Both the position numbers and the translations under genes were made by a program. Of a DNA stretch of 64,000 nt, positions 42,119-54,739 are shown piece after piece. The DNA comes from Phaeosaccion multiseriatum (Eukaryota > Ochrophyta, other classes), in contig OZ218965.1 in NCBI GenBank assembly GCA_965112735.1, forward strand, positions 124,001-188,000, read 5' to 3'. The notes below the pieces were generated by a model. It was not told the DNA's origin and did no database searches. It saw only the letters and a program-made list of their open reading frames with translations. How positions within the stretch are numbered: position 1 is the first letter of the stretch; each line of letters starts with the position of its first letter.

Positions 42119-45100
42119 TTACGACTTAGAATGTATCGTCGTCAATACCCCTTCCACCTCGTTGGCCACTCTCTTGGCGAAAGCAAACAGATCTTCTTGC
42201 CGGTCATCGCGGAGACCTGTGTTTTTATCCACACGCCCCAGCAGGTCTTTCGCAAGCTCATCCGCTGTCTTGAACTTGTCCTTCTCAAGCCAACCCCAAT
42301 CCCCTCCCTTCCCTTTGCTCCACTCCTCCCATGTCTCCTTCACGCCGGGATTGTTGTCTTCTAATTTGCCTGTGTCCCAGCATTCCTCAACCGTCAGCCC
42401 GAAGAATAGCGGCACCAGCGCTGCTCCCCCCTTCTCCGCCCTGTCCATGAAGATTTGCATCTCCTCAAGAGGCCACTCTCGGCACACAAAGTCTGGGCTC
42501 AGCACCACCACGCCAATCGGGGCGGTACGGGCAACGTGGAGCATCTTGTGCTCTGCGCGGTCTCCTGCCTCCAGGCTTCTCTCGTCCAAGAAAGTCGGAA
42601 TTCCTCTCTGCCACAGACATCTGTGAAGCAGATACACAATGCCCCGCTTCTCCGGCCCGGCGTGGCTCAAGAAGACTTGGTACCCCTTACCGTCGCTCAT
42701 TTCAATAGTCTCGACGTTGGGAAGCCCGTCTCGCGCGTTCTGCAGGGATTCCTTTGAGACAAGAGAGGGACAAGAGGAATTCGTCGGCATCAGAACACAA
42801 AGGTTTGCCCGGAGAGCAAAGTCGTCAACACAGACCTACTGAGCCTCGTACCTGGTATTTCTCGAAACCTTTCACACAAGTCCGGAGTGTAACGAAAGCC
42901 TCCCCTTCAAACTTGTCGCACAAAGTCTTCCACTCGCCTCTAAAGCAATCCGTGGCCAGAGTCGGCGGCGCCCACCGGGGGCTCAAGACGGGTGTAGCGA
43001 TCAGCCGCTCGACATCATATTCAGACAGCAGGCCCCGCTCGTTTGTGTGTGCATCAGCTTTCCGCGATGGATCCAGCACACACCCGAATTGCTGAAGGTC
43101 TCCCTGTTTCCGTCCCAAAACACACAGGTTATGATGTATGTGAGCCGCACGCAAGCTGAGAGCAACACTTACCGGCACGAGAGAAGCCTCGACAATTGTT
43201 AATTAAACAAGCAAGGTGTGTACAACCAACAACCAACATCCCCCCCTCCTCTCTCTTACCTCACGGAGCGGCCCCCACTCTTCTTTCAGGGGATCCTTGG
43301 CCACGTACACGGCTGTCCACGGGCACTTGTGGGAGGAGAGATGGTGGACCGTGTGCCGGAGCAGCATGCCCATCGCAACGGTCGGGAAAGAGTCGCACTT
43401 GGTGGGTGCAGTGTTGACGACGTGCAAAAAAAAACGAGTATAAGCAAAACTTGGAGAATCAGAGTGACGGCACGGTGAGTACATCAGGCCACGCATATGA
43501 CGCCCGTTCCTCTTCCTCACCTGCTTCTCCTCTTCTTCCCACTGACCAGCCACCTTCAGGTACAAGCGTTGCTCCGTCCAGTCATAGCTGACGAAGGCCA
43601 TGTACGCCTGTTGGGCATCGACGAACAACGCCCCTTGCCTCCAGCCAACCGCCACCTCACCGAGTCCCTTGGTGGAGAGAGTAGACACCAGCCTGGCAAT
43701 GGTCCCGGGGGGAGGGGGCCGCTCCAGCTGGAGGTACACCTGCTTCAAGTAACCCCCTACCTTCATCTCCTGGCTGATCGCATCTGCCGCATTCTTTAAT
43801 GCCTGCGCTCGCTCGTTCGAGCTGTCCATCGCATCTGGCATGCGGAGGGAGACCACAAATTGGAGCTCTTGCTCCTTGGCACGAGTGCCACCACCATTGA
43901 CCCCTTCCCCCCCTCCCGGGGTATTGTCGTGCTCAGCCTTCTCAAAAATGATGCCCAGGTCCACCAACCTTCCCAGCAGAGCCTTCACGTGTTGTTGGTC
44001 GAAAGTCCTTCCCCCGTCCCCCCCGTGACGAAGAAGAACAGCGTTCCACACGGATCCGGCAAAACCAATCGTCAGCACCCCATCCTTCTTGAGTTTGTTG
44101 GCAGCATTCCTGTCAAGTTCAAGAGCAGAAGAGCCGTCTGGTTGCGTCTCATACTGTCGCTTAGGCTTCAGTCCAAGTCTCTGCGATGATCCATTAGGCG
44201 GGGGGCAGAAATCAAGACAATACCGAGGATAAGACAGGTTGTGGCAAACGAAAGAAAGTGTGCAGCAGGTGGTGGAACATGTGAGACGGAGGGCGTATCA
44301 TCTTTACACTCTTGCCGCGTTTCATCCTTTTGTATCTTTCTTTCCCCTCCCTCCCACGCACCAGCCGCACACACACACCTTGCTGCGACCCAGTCGCACT
44401 TCAACACCGTCGGTAACGATGTCACCGGCCGGAGTCAGGAGCGGACTGATCAACTTGGAAAACAAGGCCGCCTCTGTAAGAACAACGGCTGCACCAGTCT
44501 TCACGTCTCCAGCCACCACAAGCCTTCCGTCCCTTTCCCTGCAGGGAGGGGGCACGATGAGTGTTACAATGAGTGAGAAACGAACAGGGCAAACCCCCTG
44601 GATACGTCCTCTTCTCCCTCTGCCTAAGGGATAACCGTGCCCATATTTCGAATCATATTCAGTCCAAGCAACAGCCAACCTTGGGAGTATCAACCGTGCC
44701 CCAGCCAAGCGCACTTAATTCCCACTCACTCACCACTCACTCACCACTCACTCGCCCCGAGCGCGGTATTCACTTACATCATTGTCACCGCGCACGTGAG
44801 CATCACATCACACAGGGGCTGCTCGGCTCGGCCCTGCTGCTCCTCCTCCCAGGTCTTTTTCACTTCGCCCATTGTCAGGAAGACGTGCTCCTTCGCCAAG
44901 TCGCCCAGCAGGGCCACTGCTTTCTCGAGAATAGGACCCACGACGTAGGTCTGAGCCAGGTCCTGCAACGCCCGTGTCAGAGCCATTAACTGCTGCTCCC
45001 GCCCTCCCTTCTTCTCGCAGCTCGTCATGAACGGCCTTTCATCCAGCACGAGTGATCGTCCCCCTTGCAGTTTGCCTTGTAAATCGGCGTGAATTTGGGC

Positions 45101-48100
45101 CCATTGCGCCTCCAAATCTCCTTCCCCCCGCCCCTCCCTGACCCTGTCGCATTTATTGGCTACTAAGAGCACAGGGGACTCCGAAGCGCCGTGCTGGAGC
45201 ATGTCCATTAAGGGCTCCAGCTGCTCCCCTTCCCAATCGTCGGGCGGACTCCAAACCAGCAGGTAGGCCGCTCCTTCCGTGAGAAACATGTTGCTCAAGG
45301 CGTGATAGTCTTGCTGACCACCGCAGTCAAAGAAGCGCAACGTCACCCCCTTAAGATCGCAGCTCTTGATGTCCACACCGACCGTCGACGGCTTCTCTTC
45401 TTTCCCCGTTGCTGTGGGCCGCCCTGCTACGATGCTAAGCATCAAACTGACACAAGCAAGGGACGAAGCGTCGGGGGGGGGGAGGGATGTTGGAAGCTAA
45501 TCAAGAGCAGTGGGTAATAACGAGCCGTATGTATCTTAGTATTTCTCCCCTCCTCTCTCCTGCCCTCGACCTCCTCTGTCGCCCATCGTAGTCAGCTAGA
45601 CAGGACAATGTGACGAAGAGGGCATACTGTACCTGGTCTTGCCTACTGTTGTGGGCCCTAAGAGCATGACCTTGAGGCTCATTACTTCCCTTCGACCCTT
45701 GCGCAAGTCTTGGAAGTACTTTTGCGCCATGACCCATCCTTGCTCTAACACCCCAACTGGCGGGTACTGCAGCGGGTTATCTCTCACGTAAAGGCGGCGA
45801 ATCCAGCGACCCTCGTCCGGGCAAAATTTGAGTATCCAATCTTCACTCGTGTCCGTAGCAAAGCCTGCAGGCAAGGGCACGACGCGAGTAGAGCGGCGGA
45901 GGATGGGCGGTGGTCTTTAAAGGCGGTAGGGGCTTATTTCCCGTCACCACGGAGCAGGACCACTCAGAATTGGCTCTCATCGAAAATCTCGCCACGTTCC
46001 CTACCCAAGTATCAAGTGGAAGGGACGCGAGCGGGCATGCTACCACTCACCAGTGAGCTTGTTGTTGTTGAGGTTCAAATTCGCAAGCTTGCGCAGACTT
46101 CCAAGCTCCCTTGGAATAATCCCTGCGGATGGGAGGAAAGTTCTTTGGTCAAACTCATATCAAGTGAAAGGGACGCGAACGGACCACTCGCCAGTGAGCT
46201 GATTGTTGTTGAGGTACAGTCCCGTAAGGTTCTGAAGACCTCCAAGCTCGGGCGGAGGGAAGTTTTTTGTCATACGACTTTCAAGCGAAAGGGGCGCGAA
46301 CGGTTGTGCGTACCACTCACCAGTGAGCGAATTTTGGCTGAGGGACAGTTTCTCAAGGTTCTGAAGACCTCCAAGCTCGGGTGGAATACTCCCTGCAATG
46401 GGAGGAAAGGTCAGCCATACTCATATCAAATGAAAGGGGTTCGCGTACGAGCCACTCACCATTGAGCTTATTGTAGCTGAGTTGCAGCATCTCAAGGTTC
46501 TGAAGACCTCCAAGCTCGGGTGGAATGCTCCCTGCAATGGGAGGAAAGAGTTCTTTGGTCATACTCATATCAAGTGAAAGGGACGCGAACGGGTGTGCGT
46601 ACCACTCACCAGTGAGCTGATTGTTGTTGAGGGACAGTCTCTCAAGGTTCTGAAGACCTCCAAGCTCGGGTGGAATACTCCCTGCGGATGGGTGGAAAGT
46701 TCTTTGGTCATACTCATATCAAGTCAAGGGGACGCGAACGGGTGTGCGTACCGCCTACCTTCTAGATTGTTCTCCTTGAGCGATAGTTCTCGAAGGTGTG
46801 AAAGTTGGTCAAGCTGCGGCGGAATGCTCCCTGAGATGTGGGGGAAATTCTTCAGCCATACTAATATCAAGTCAAGGAGACGCGAGCGGGTTCGCGTACC
46901 ACTTACCGGTGAGCTTATTGCGGGAGAGGCCCAATTGCTCAAGGTTCTCCAGACTTCCAAGCTCGGATGGAATGCTCCCTGCGGATGGGACAAACTTTGT
47001 TTGGTCACAATCATCTCAAGCGAAAGTGACGCGAACGGGTACGCATACCACTTACCAGTGAGCTTGTTGTGGGAGAGGCCCAATTGCTCAAGCTTCTCCA
47101 GACTTCCAAGCTCTGGTGGAATGTTCTCTGCGGAGCGGAGGACAGTTCTTCGGTCATACTCATATCAAGTGAAAGGGACGCGACCGGGTGTGCGTACCAC
47201 TCACCAGTGAGCTTGTTGTTGCGGAGGCCCAAAACCTCAAGCTTCTCCAGATGTCCAAGCTCGGGTGGAATGCTCCCTGCGGATGGGAGGGAAGTTCTTT
47301 GGTCATACGACTACCAAGCGAAAGGGAATACTCCACGTGGAGTGAGAGAGGGAGTCATACGACTACCAAGCGAAAGGGCCGCGAACGGGTTCGCACACCA
47401 CTTACCAGTGAGCTTGTTGTGGGAGAGGCCCAAAACCTCAAGCTTCGCCAGACGTCCAAGCTCGGGTGGAATGATCCCTGCGGATGGGAGGGAAGTTCTT
47501 TGGTCATACTCATATCAAGTGAAAGGGACGCGAACGGGTGCGCGTACAACGTACCAGTGAGCTTGTTGTAGGAGAGGATCAAAACCTCAAGCTTCTTCAG
47601 ACTTTCAAGCTCCATTGGAATGCTCCCTGCGGAGCGGAGGGAAGTTCTTCGTCACACGCTTATCAAGCGAGAGGGACGCGAACGGGTTCGCGTACCACCT
47701 ACCGCTGAGCTGGTTGGTCCACAGGTTGAGCACCGTCAGGTTCTCAAGACTTCCAAGCTCTGGTGGGATGCTCCCTGCGGATGGGAGGAGAGTTCTATTG
47801 TCACACTAATTCCAAGTCAGAGGGACGCGAACGGGGTGCGCGTACCACCTACCTTCTAGATTGTTCGCGTTGAGCGAGAGATGTCGAAGCTCTGCTTGCT
47901 TCCCCAACTCCTTGGGAATGTTCCCTGCGAAGCGGAGGAAGGTTCTCTGGTCACACTAATACCAAATCAAAGGGACGCGAGCGGGTGTGCGTCCCACTTA
48001 CCAGTGAGCTTGTTGTCGGAGAGGACCAAAACCTCAAGCTTCTTCAGACTTTTAAGCTCCCTTGGAATACTCCCTGCGGAGCGTAGGGAAGTTCTTCGTC

Positions 48101-49678
48101 ATACACGACTATCAAGCGAAAGGGACGCGGACGGGTTCGCGTACCACTCACCAGTGAGCTCGTTGTGGGAGAGGCCCAATTGCGCAAGCTTCTCCAGACT
48201 TCCAAGCTTCCTTGGAATGCTCCCTGCGAAGCGGAGGGAAGTTCTTTGGTCATACTCATACTAAGTGAAAGGGACGCGACCGGGTGTGCGCACCACTTAC
48301 CAGTGAGCTTGTTGTGGGAGAGGCTCAAACTCTCAAGCTTCTTCAGACGTCCAAGCTCGGGTGGAATGCTCCCTGCGGATGGGAGGAAAGTTCTGTGGTC
48401 ATACTAATATCAAGTGAAAGGGACGCGAACGGGTGTGCGTACCACTCACCAGTGAGCTCATTGTCAAAGAGGCTCAGAACCTGAAGGTTCTTCAGATCTC
48501 CAAGCGCGGGCGGAATATTCCCTGCGGAGCGGAGGAAAGTTCTTGGTCATACTCACATCAAGTGAAGGGGACGCGAACGGGTACGCGTACCACTCACCAG
48601 TGAGCTTGTTGTCCCTCAGTGTGAGCCACGTCAAGTTGGTCAGATCTCCCAACTCCTTGGGAAGGTTCCCTGTGGATGGAAGGAGAGCTCTTTGGTCATA
48701 CTAATATCAAGTCAAGAGGACGCGAACGGGTTCGCGTACCACCTACCTTCTAGATTGTTCCGATCGAGCCGTAGTTCTTGAAGGTTTGAAAGCTTGCCAA
48801 GTTGCGGAGGAATACTCCCTGAGATGTGGGGAAAGCTCTTCAGCCATACTAATATCAAGTCAAGCCAAGGGGACGCGAACGGTATGCGTACCACTTACCG
48901 CTGAGCTGATTGCCGCCGAGTTTCAGCAGCGTAAGGATCTGCAGACTTCCGAGCTCCTCGGGAATGCCCCCTGCGTATGGGAGGAGAGTTCTTTTGGTCA
49001 CACTAGTATCAAATGAAAGGGGGGAGAACGGTTGCGCGGACCACTTACCAGTCAGCTTGTTGTCGGAGAGGCCCAATTTCTCAAGCTTCTCTAGACTTCC
49101 AAGCTCGGGTGGAATGCTCCCTGCGGATGGGATGAAAGTTCTTCAGACATATAATGTCAAGTCAAGAGGACGCGAACGGGTGCTCGTGCCACTCATCAGT
49201 GAGCTGATTGTTGTTGAGGGACAGTCTCTCGTGACCTTCAAGCTCTGGTGGAATCCTCCCTGCGGAGCGGGGGGAGCTCTTTGGTACACGAAGTGTAAGG
49301 GACGCGAACGAGTCGCTGGACTACCACGTCATGCCCCTGCCTCACACTCCTCTTGCCCCTCTTTGCTTCGTCCTTCCCTAATATTCTAGACCCATCACAT
49401 GAAGGAAAGAGAGAGAGAGAACTTTACCCCCCCCCTTCTGAATACGACGCATTCTTCAGGACGTAAGGCACAACAACCATCATCACGTCTCTCCTACCTT
49501 CGAGGCCGTTGCTTCCGAGGTCAAGCTCCACCACATAGTCATTTTCCAGGCTCACTCCGAACCAGTTCTCCAAAGATGCGTCCGCGTTCCATCCCGCCTT
49601 GTTAGACCAAGCGGGTCCGCTCGTCGCGTGAAAGACGTCTGTGAGTATTCTACGCTGATCCTCGAGGACACTAGACAT
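42119..49678 (-). CDS. ROCO protein: LRR array - ROC GTPase - COR - TIR domain
   Basis: ATG 49678. LRR N-cap exon 49678-49498 (GPAWSNKAGWN...LENWFGVSL). Then 22 LRR exons, each 72 bp and phase 1-1, between 49259 and 46051; ROC exons 45864-45633 and 45446-44778; COR exons 44538-44379 and 44180-43521; then 43397-43260, 43103-42852, and the TIR exon 42751-42119. Phases close to 1,499 codons if every LRR exon is used. LRRs are plant-type (GSIPPELGGLQNLEKLSLSQ). ROC shows the P-loop GPTTVGKTSL split by an intron, DCGGQQDYH (G3) and NKCD (G4). COR follows as always in ROCO proteins. The C-terminal TIR domain has FLSHAG, a FLDERSLEAG BB-like loop, VVLSPDFVCREWPLEEM with a candidate catalytic Glu, and ALVPLFF. 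Likely an intracellular recognition/signalling switch whose TIR could act as an NADase or adaptor (inference). Two LRR exons look defective. Confidence 0.88.
46051..49259 (-). repeat. 22-unit exon-intron LRR array
   Basis: Exons at 46051-46122, 46192-46263, 46321-46392, 46460-46531, 46610-46681, 46759-46830, 46907-46978, 47056-47127, 47205-47276, 47406-47477, 47555-47626, 47703-47774, 47853-47924, 48002-48073, 48152-48223, 48301-48372, 48450-48521, 48598-48669, 48747-48818, 48899-48970, 49049-49120, 49197-49259. Introns are about 57-129 bp, mostly 68-80 bp, and strongly alike, with a shared core around GGGACGCGAACGGGTGTGCG and CATACTCATATCAAGTG (plus strand). The duplicating unit is therefore exon plus intron. 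Exon 46192-46263 has a GC donor and no acceptor AG. Exon 49197-49259 has lost 9 bp and has an AT in place of the GT donor. Confidence 0.92.
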
Positions 49679-51721
49679 CGTAACCTTTGTAACACGCAAA
49701 CACTGATAAAAGCTCGTCCTGTTCTCAGTGTTTAGTCTGGTTCAATCTGCAAAACGGCGTTAGGATACGTCAGCATTAAAAGTGAGCGAGCTTTGAATCC
49801 ATGAAGTTCACAAATGGATGTGACCGTGACCCAGGAAAAAAATTGTCTTCCGTAGCAAGACCAAGCACATGGGTGGGGTGCTACACTCCCTGAGCATTGT
49901 AAGGGGATAGACAGATAGCAGCATTATTGCTAACAAGGCTGGTGCGAACGGGATTACTCTCGGGGAGGAAAAAAGGAAGGAGGCGGGCCACGTTTACGAA
50001 GCCGGCATTGGAGGAGCACATTGCGCGGCTATTGGCAGAGGAGACGCGGATAGCGCAGGAGAATCTTGCCAGCGCCCTCAGCATGCACAAGGGAAGCACT
50101 GCTGCCACCCCTCCAAGCTTGCAGCTGGCACAGGGCATTGAGCCCGCATCTGGCTGGGAGCAGCCAGAGGCGTCGGCGAACGAGAAGGCAGCGGCGCAGG
50201 CCAAGCAAGCTCCCGGATAGGGCATATTCCACGTTTCGGGCGCTGCCTGCGGGGCGGCCTGGCTGCCCCCTCCCCTGCGCTGAGGCAGAGAGTCGGAAGG
50301 TCTGGGCTACGGGGAAGGCGGCAGTGGCAAAGGGGGGGGGATAGAGGTCTAGTGGCGGACCCTGTGGGCGACAGCGGCCGGGCCCACTTACGCGGGTGAT
50401 GCGGTCGTTGGGCGCCTTGCGAGCTGTACACCACCCCAGGTGGAGGTCTCGCTGCCCCGCATATGGACCCGGCCAGCCAGGAAAGATGAGGTGCTGGAGG
50501 ATAAGCGCGTCACCGGCCACGTACGAGAGCAAGTCGTCGCTTGCTGGCGCCAGGAACGGCGTTCAGCAGTAATGGTGGACGCAGCCAGAGGTGAGATGAG
50601 AGGGTGAAAGGGTTTCTCGAAGGGTCAGCTCGCAGCTGCAAGGCAGAAGGCAGTGGCCGGGGAGAACCACCAGAGCGTCGATGAGCACGCTGCCCTGGCT
50701 GATTGAGAATAGAAGGATCAAAGACTTTCTGCTCGAGAGGGCGATTGTAGTGCATCATGCTTTTCTGGACGAGCAGGCCTGCAGTGAGATGTGGCCACAC
50801 CCCTTGGGGGAAGTTGAGGAGCAGAAGGGGAAGCGAAATGGAGGGTCATCAGCGATATGACGGCAGGGCGCTGCGGCAGCGAGTCGGGGTGCCTGGAGGT
50901 GCTGCTCGACCTCCTATCTCTCTCTTCCCCCTTCAGGCTTACAAGGATGCAGCGGGGGGGAGTGGAAGGTGATGCACCGCAAAGGGGGCAGTACAGGTCC
51001 TCAGCAGCGTGGTGGCGAAGGCCAGAGATGCCGATATCAATGTCGATGATGCCGATATCAATGTCGATGATGCCGACATCAATGTCGCAGTGGCGAGGGC
51101 CAGAGACAGGCCTGGACCCGAGCGACTTCGTACTGCACACGCTCGCCCTCTCCGTAGCTATCGGCGCAGCGACAACGCTGGCGGCCAGGGTACTCTCGGA
51201 TGCGCAGGTATACGACAACAGCAGCAGCAGCAGCAGTTGGTGATACAGCAGCAGTAGCAGCAGGTGGTGATACAACAGAAGCAGCAAGGGCCTGAACACG
51301 ACGATGGCGGTCCTCATGCTCTCCAGCATGTGCAGAATAAGAATAGCGCTACCGCTCACTCGCTTGCTGAACAGAGCGGCGGAAGACGCGAGAGACTCGA
51401 GACGGGATGGGAAGGGAGGGGGGCTTGCCTGTCCGTCTAACACAGAAGGAGAAGGAGTAGCTCAGTTTTAATGTGTTCATTCTCTTTGATTTTTGATTTA
51501 AGATCCTTCATACAAGGTGGATACTGTACCTGTTCGCTTATCTACACATCCCCCACCCCCTTCGCCTGAGCCCGCGCGACCAAGGCCGCCGTCCGCGCCC
51601 CTCGGCTCCGCCATGCCCATATGCCTCTGCTCAAATATGCCCATATGCCTCTGCTCAAATATGCCCATACGCCTCTCCTCTTCCCTTCCCATCCTCCTTT
51701 TTACTATTGACTATTGGGCCC
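49679..51721. other. Intergenic region with remnant ORFs, ROCO to kinase-glutaredoxin copy A
   Basis: No complete gene supported. A 97-codon plus-strand ORF (49927-50220) with a helical, charged reading (EEHIARLLAEETRIAQENLA), a minus-strand open stretch around 50390-50530, and a plus-strand stretch around 50720-50850 look like decayed coding or transposon pieces; I do not recognise them. At 51030-51090 there are three copies of GATGCCGATATCAATGTC. The dispersed 3' repeat block follows at 51230-51520. Confidence 0.5.
51230..51540. repeat. Dispersed 3'-flank repeat block (copy)
   Basis: Starts with clustered CAGTTGGTGATACAGCAG motifs, continues with GAACACGACGATGGCGGTCC, GCGCTACCGCTCACTCGCTT and AGCGGCGGAAGACGCGAGAG, then TTTGATTTAAGATCCTTCAT. 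Related copies: 41747-41990, 57465-57725 (including the TTTAAGATCCTTCATAC end) and 60205-60375. Confidence 0.8.
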
Positions 51722-54462
51722 TTACTTGGGCCGGGCCTCGTCCGAGCTGGTGGGTTGACCTGAGGGCGTTTGTTGGCTTACTGGGGTGGAGGGCGTTTGT
51801 TGGCTTACTGGAGTGGGCGTTCGCTGACCTGCCGGCCGTTCCTCCTTTACGGGCGGCAGGCACTGCAGCTGATGACCACCCCGGCCCATACACCTCCCGC
51901 TGGACTGCCTGCCTATATGCCTGTCGCCGCTGGGGACGACACTCTCGTGCTTCCCCTGCTGCGGCGTCTCCAAGCGCTCTCCGCTCGGAGGGAGGCTCTC
52001 GTCGTTGTCCATTGAGAGGTGCTGTATGCCCAACTGCTGTACCACCCACTGCTTCGTCTCCCCCCCGTACGGCCCCACTGTTGCCCGCCTCCCTTCCTGC
52101 GTCGGTCCCCCGGTGGGTGCCCCTGCCCCTGACCCATGCAATGCCCTTGCCCCTCCTGCCGCCCCCACCCCCATCAGCTCCTCTACGGAAGGACTGCTCG
52201 CAAGAAGAGCGAGGGTGTCGTGACTGCGGCTGGGAGAGGGGGAGCTGCTGATGGACTTTCTTTGCCTCAGTCTGAGCTTCCTCCTCACCACCCCCCCACC
52301 CCCCCCCCCAGCTCCCTCCTCTGGAGGGCTTTGCGCTGTGAGGGGTCCGCTGAGTGCGAGCTCGAGAAGACCCTTCTCGTGCAACGCGAAACAGGAGCTG
52401 CAGCCGCCCAAACAGCGCCCGTGGCTGAAGAGCTGGGGCACTGGACAAGAGAGGGGGGAGGAGGGAGAGGGAGCGTCAGGGGGAGGGTTTCGACAACACA
52501 CACCGCACACCCTCTCCTTTCATCGGGCCTCGGGGAGCACCGATGGCCCATATGCCTTAGCACTGATGGCCCATACGACTTAGCACTGATGGCCCATATG
52601 CCTTAGCACTGATGGCCCATACGACTTAGCACTGATGGCCCATATGACTTACCTGTGGCGATGCCAGTCATTTTGGTGAGCTCGAGCTGCAGGGGGACAC
52701 CCCCCCCGGGGAGCTCGTCGAACTGCCAAAAGAGAGCGGAAGAGAGAAGGAGAGAGAGAGTGACAAACAGAGAGGCAGACAGAGAGGGATAGAGAGACAC
52801 ATCAGTAAGGCAGAAAGAGAGAGAACTATTCAGGCTTGTGAGCGAAGACGATGGCACCCCACGGCCGTACGAGGGGCGTTGGTGGTCCAGACAGTTGTCA
52901 TCTGTTGCATCGATCCCAAGGGCTCTCTCTCTCTTCATTGTCGCTCCTTATCTCCCCATTCGCTTGTCTCCCTGCCCCTCCCGAGAAGCTCTCACCTGCA
53001 CCACAGTGAACTCCACCTTAAGGTTGTGCAACAAGTCCAACAAGCGGTTGCTGCGACAGGGAGGGGGGGCGTCGAGAGGAGTAGGGGTGGGCGTAAGGGT
53101 GGTGGGCACAGATAGTAAGGAGGACTTGAGGAGGACGAGGTCAGGAGGCAGGCGAGAGGAAGACACCCTCTCCACAAGGAGTGCCGAATGGCCAACAACG
53201 AGGGCACAAACCTGAAGGAGCAGTAGCTCTTGCCGAACACCACGACGTCGTTCTTGGCCACTTGCTCCTTCAGCCACCACCGCCATGTGGCCGGGTCCTG
53301 ACACCAACCAGCGTTTTCACAGAGCAGAAACAAGTGTATGGGCATGAGAGAGCTGACACCAGCACCACCAAGAGGACTTTGGTCAACCTCCCTCCCGAGC
53401 AGCACGTGCTGAGAACGTTCCTCGAGGACATCACCCTCCCCTGAGAATGTTCTGCGAGGACACCCCCCTCCCCCACAACACCCTGGTGCTGACTGTGGTG
53501 GACTGTGGTGATGACTGTGGGCATCCCTTCGTAGCTACTGGGGGCCATGGCCAGGCAGTCATTAGCTTATTGCGCTGTACCACTCCTCACCTGATCGAGC
53601 TCCGCGAGTGTGGCAAATCGGTCCGAAATCTCCTCCCAGCTGCCCCTCTCGTTCATCACCCACTGCCGCGAGAGGAAGACAGTGGACACACATAAGACAC
53701 GGGCCGTGAGGAGAAGGAGAGAGAAAGAGAGAGAAAGGGAGGGGGGGGGTGGGGGAGGCTCTGGACAGAGAGAGAGTACACTACATCAGAGCAGAGCAGA
53801 GCACGCATGACGCACGGTACTGAGGAACTCAGGGACTGACTGACTGACAGACTGATTGACTGACTGACTGACTGACTGACTGACTGACTGACTGACTGAC
53901 TGACTGACTGACTGACTGACTGACTAACTGACTAACTGACTGACTGACTGACTCACTGACTCACTGACCGACTGACTGACTGACTGACTGACTGACTGAC
54001 TGACTGACTTCACTGACTGACTGACTTCACTGACTGACTGACTGACTGACTGACTGACTTCACTGATTGACTGACTGACTGACTGACTGACTGACTGACT
54101 GACTGATACTGACTGACTGACTGAGGGCCTGACTGACTGACTGACTGACTGACTGAGTGATACTGACTGACTTACTGACTGACTGAGGGCCTGACTGACT
54201 GACAGACTGGCTGACTGACTGACTGACTGACTGACTGAGGGCCTGACTGAGGGCCTGACGGACTGACTGACTGACTGACTGACTGACTGATACTGACTGA
54301 CTGACTCACTTAGGGCCTTGACTGACTGACTGACTGACTGACTGACTGACTGACTGACTGACTGACTGTGACTGACTGACTGACTGACTGACTGAGAGAC
54401 TTGACTGACTGACTGATTGATACTGACTGACTGACTGACGGACTGACTGACTGACTGACTTC

Positions 54463-54494
<32 letters not shown>

Positions 54495-54705
54495 CCTGCC
54501 TGCCTGCCTGACAGACTGACAGACTGACAGACTGACTGAGTGACTGACCGACCGACTGACTGACTGACTGACTGACTGACTGACAGACTGAGGGCCTGAC
54601 TGACTGACTGACTGACTGACTGACTGACTGACTGACTGGCTGCCTGACTCACTGACTCACTGACTGACTGCCTGACTGACTGACTGACTGACTGACTGAC
54701 TGACT

Positions 54706-54739
<34 letters not shown>

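Noticed and set aside
42825-43178. Separate small gene upstream of the TIR exon
   Set aside because: It contains the exon 42852-43103, which joins in phase on both sides to the COR and TIR exons, so it is part of the ROCO gene.
49927-50220. 97-codon plus-strand ORF as a gene
   Set aside because: A plausible helical stretch, but no family, no paralogue in the window and no clear gene context. Listed as a possible remnant only.
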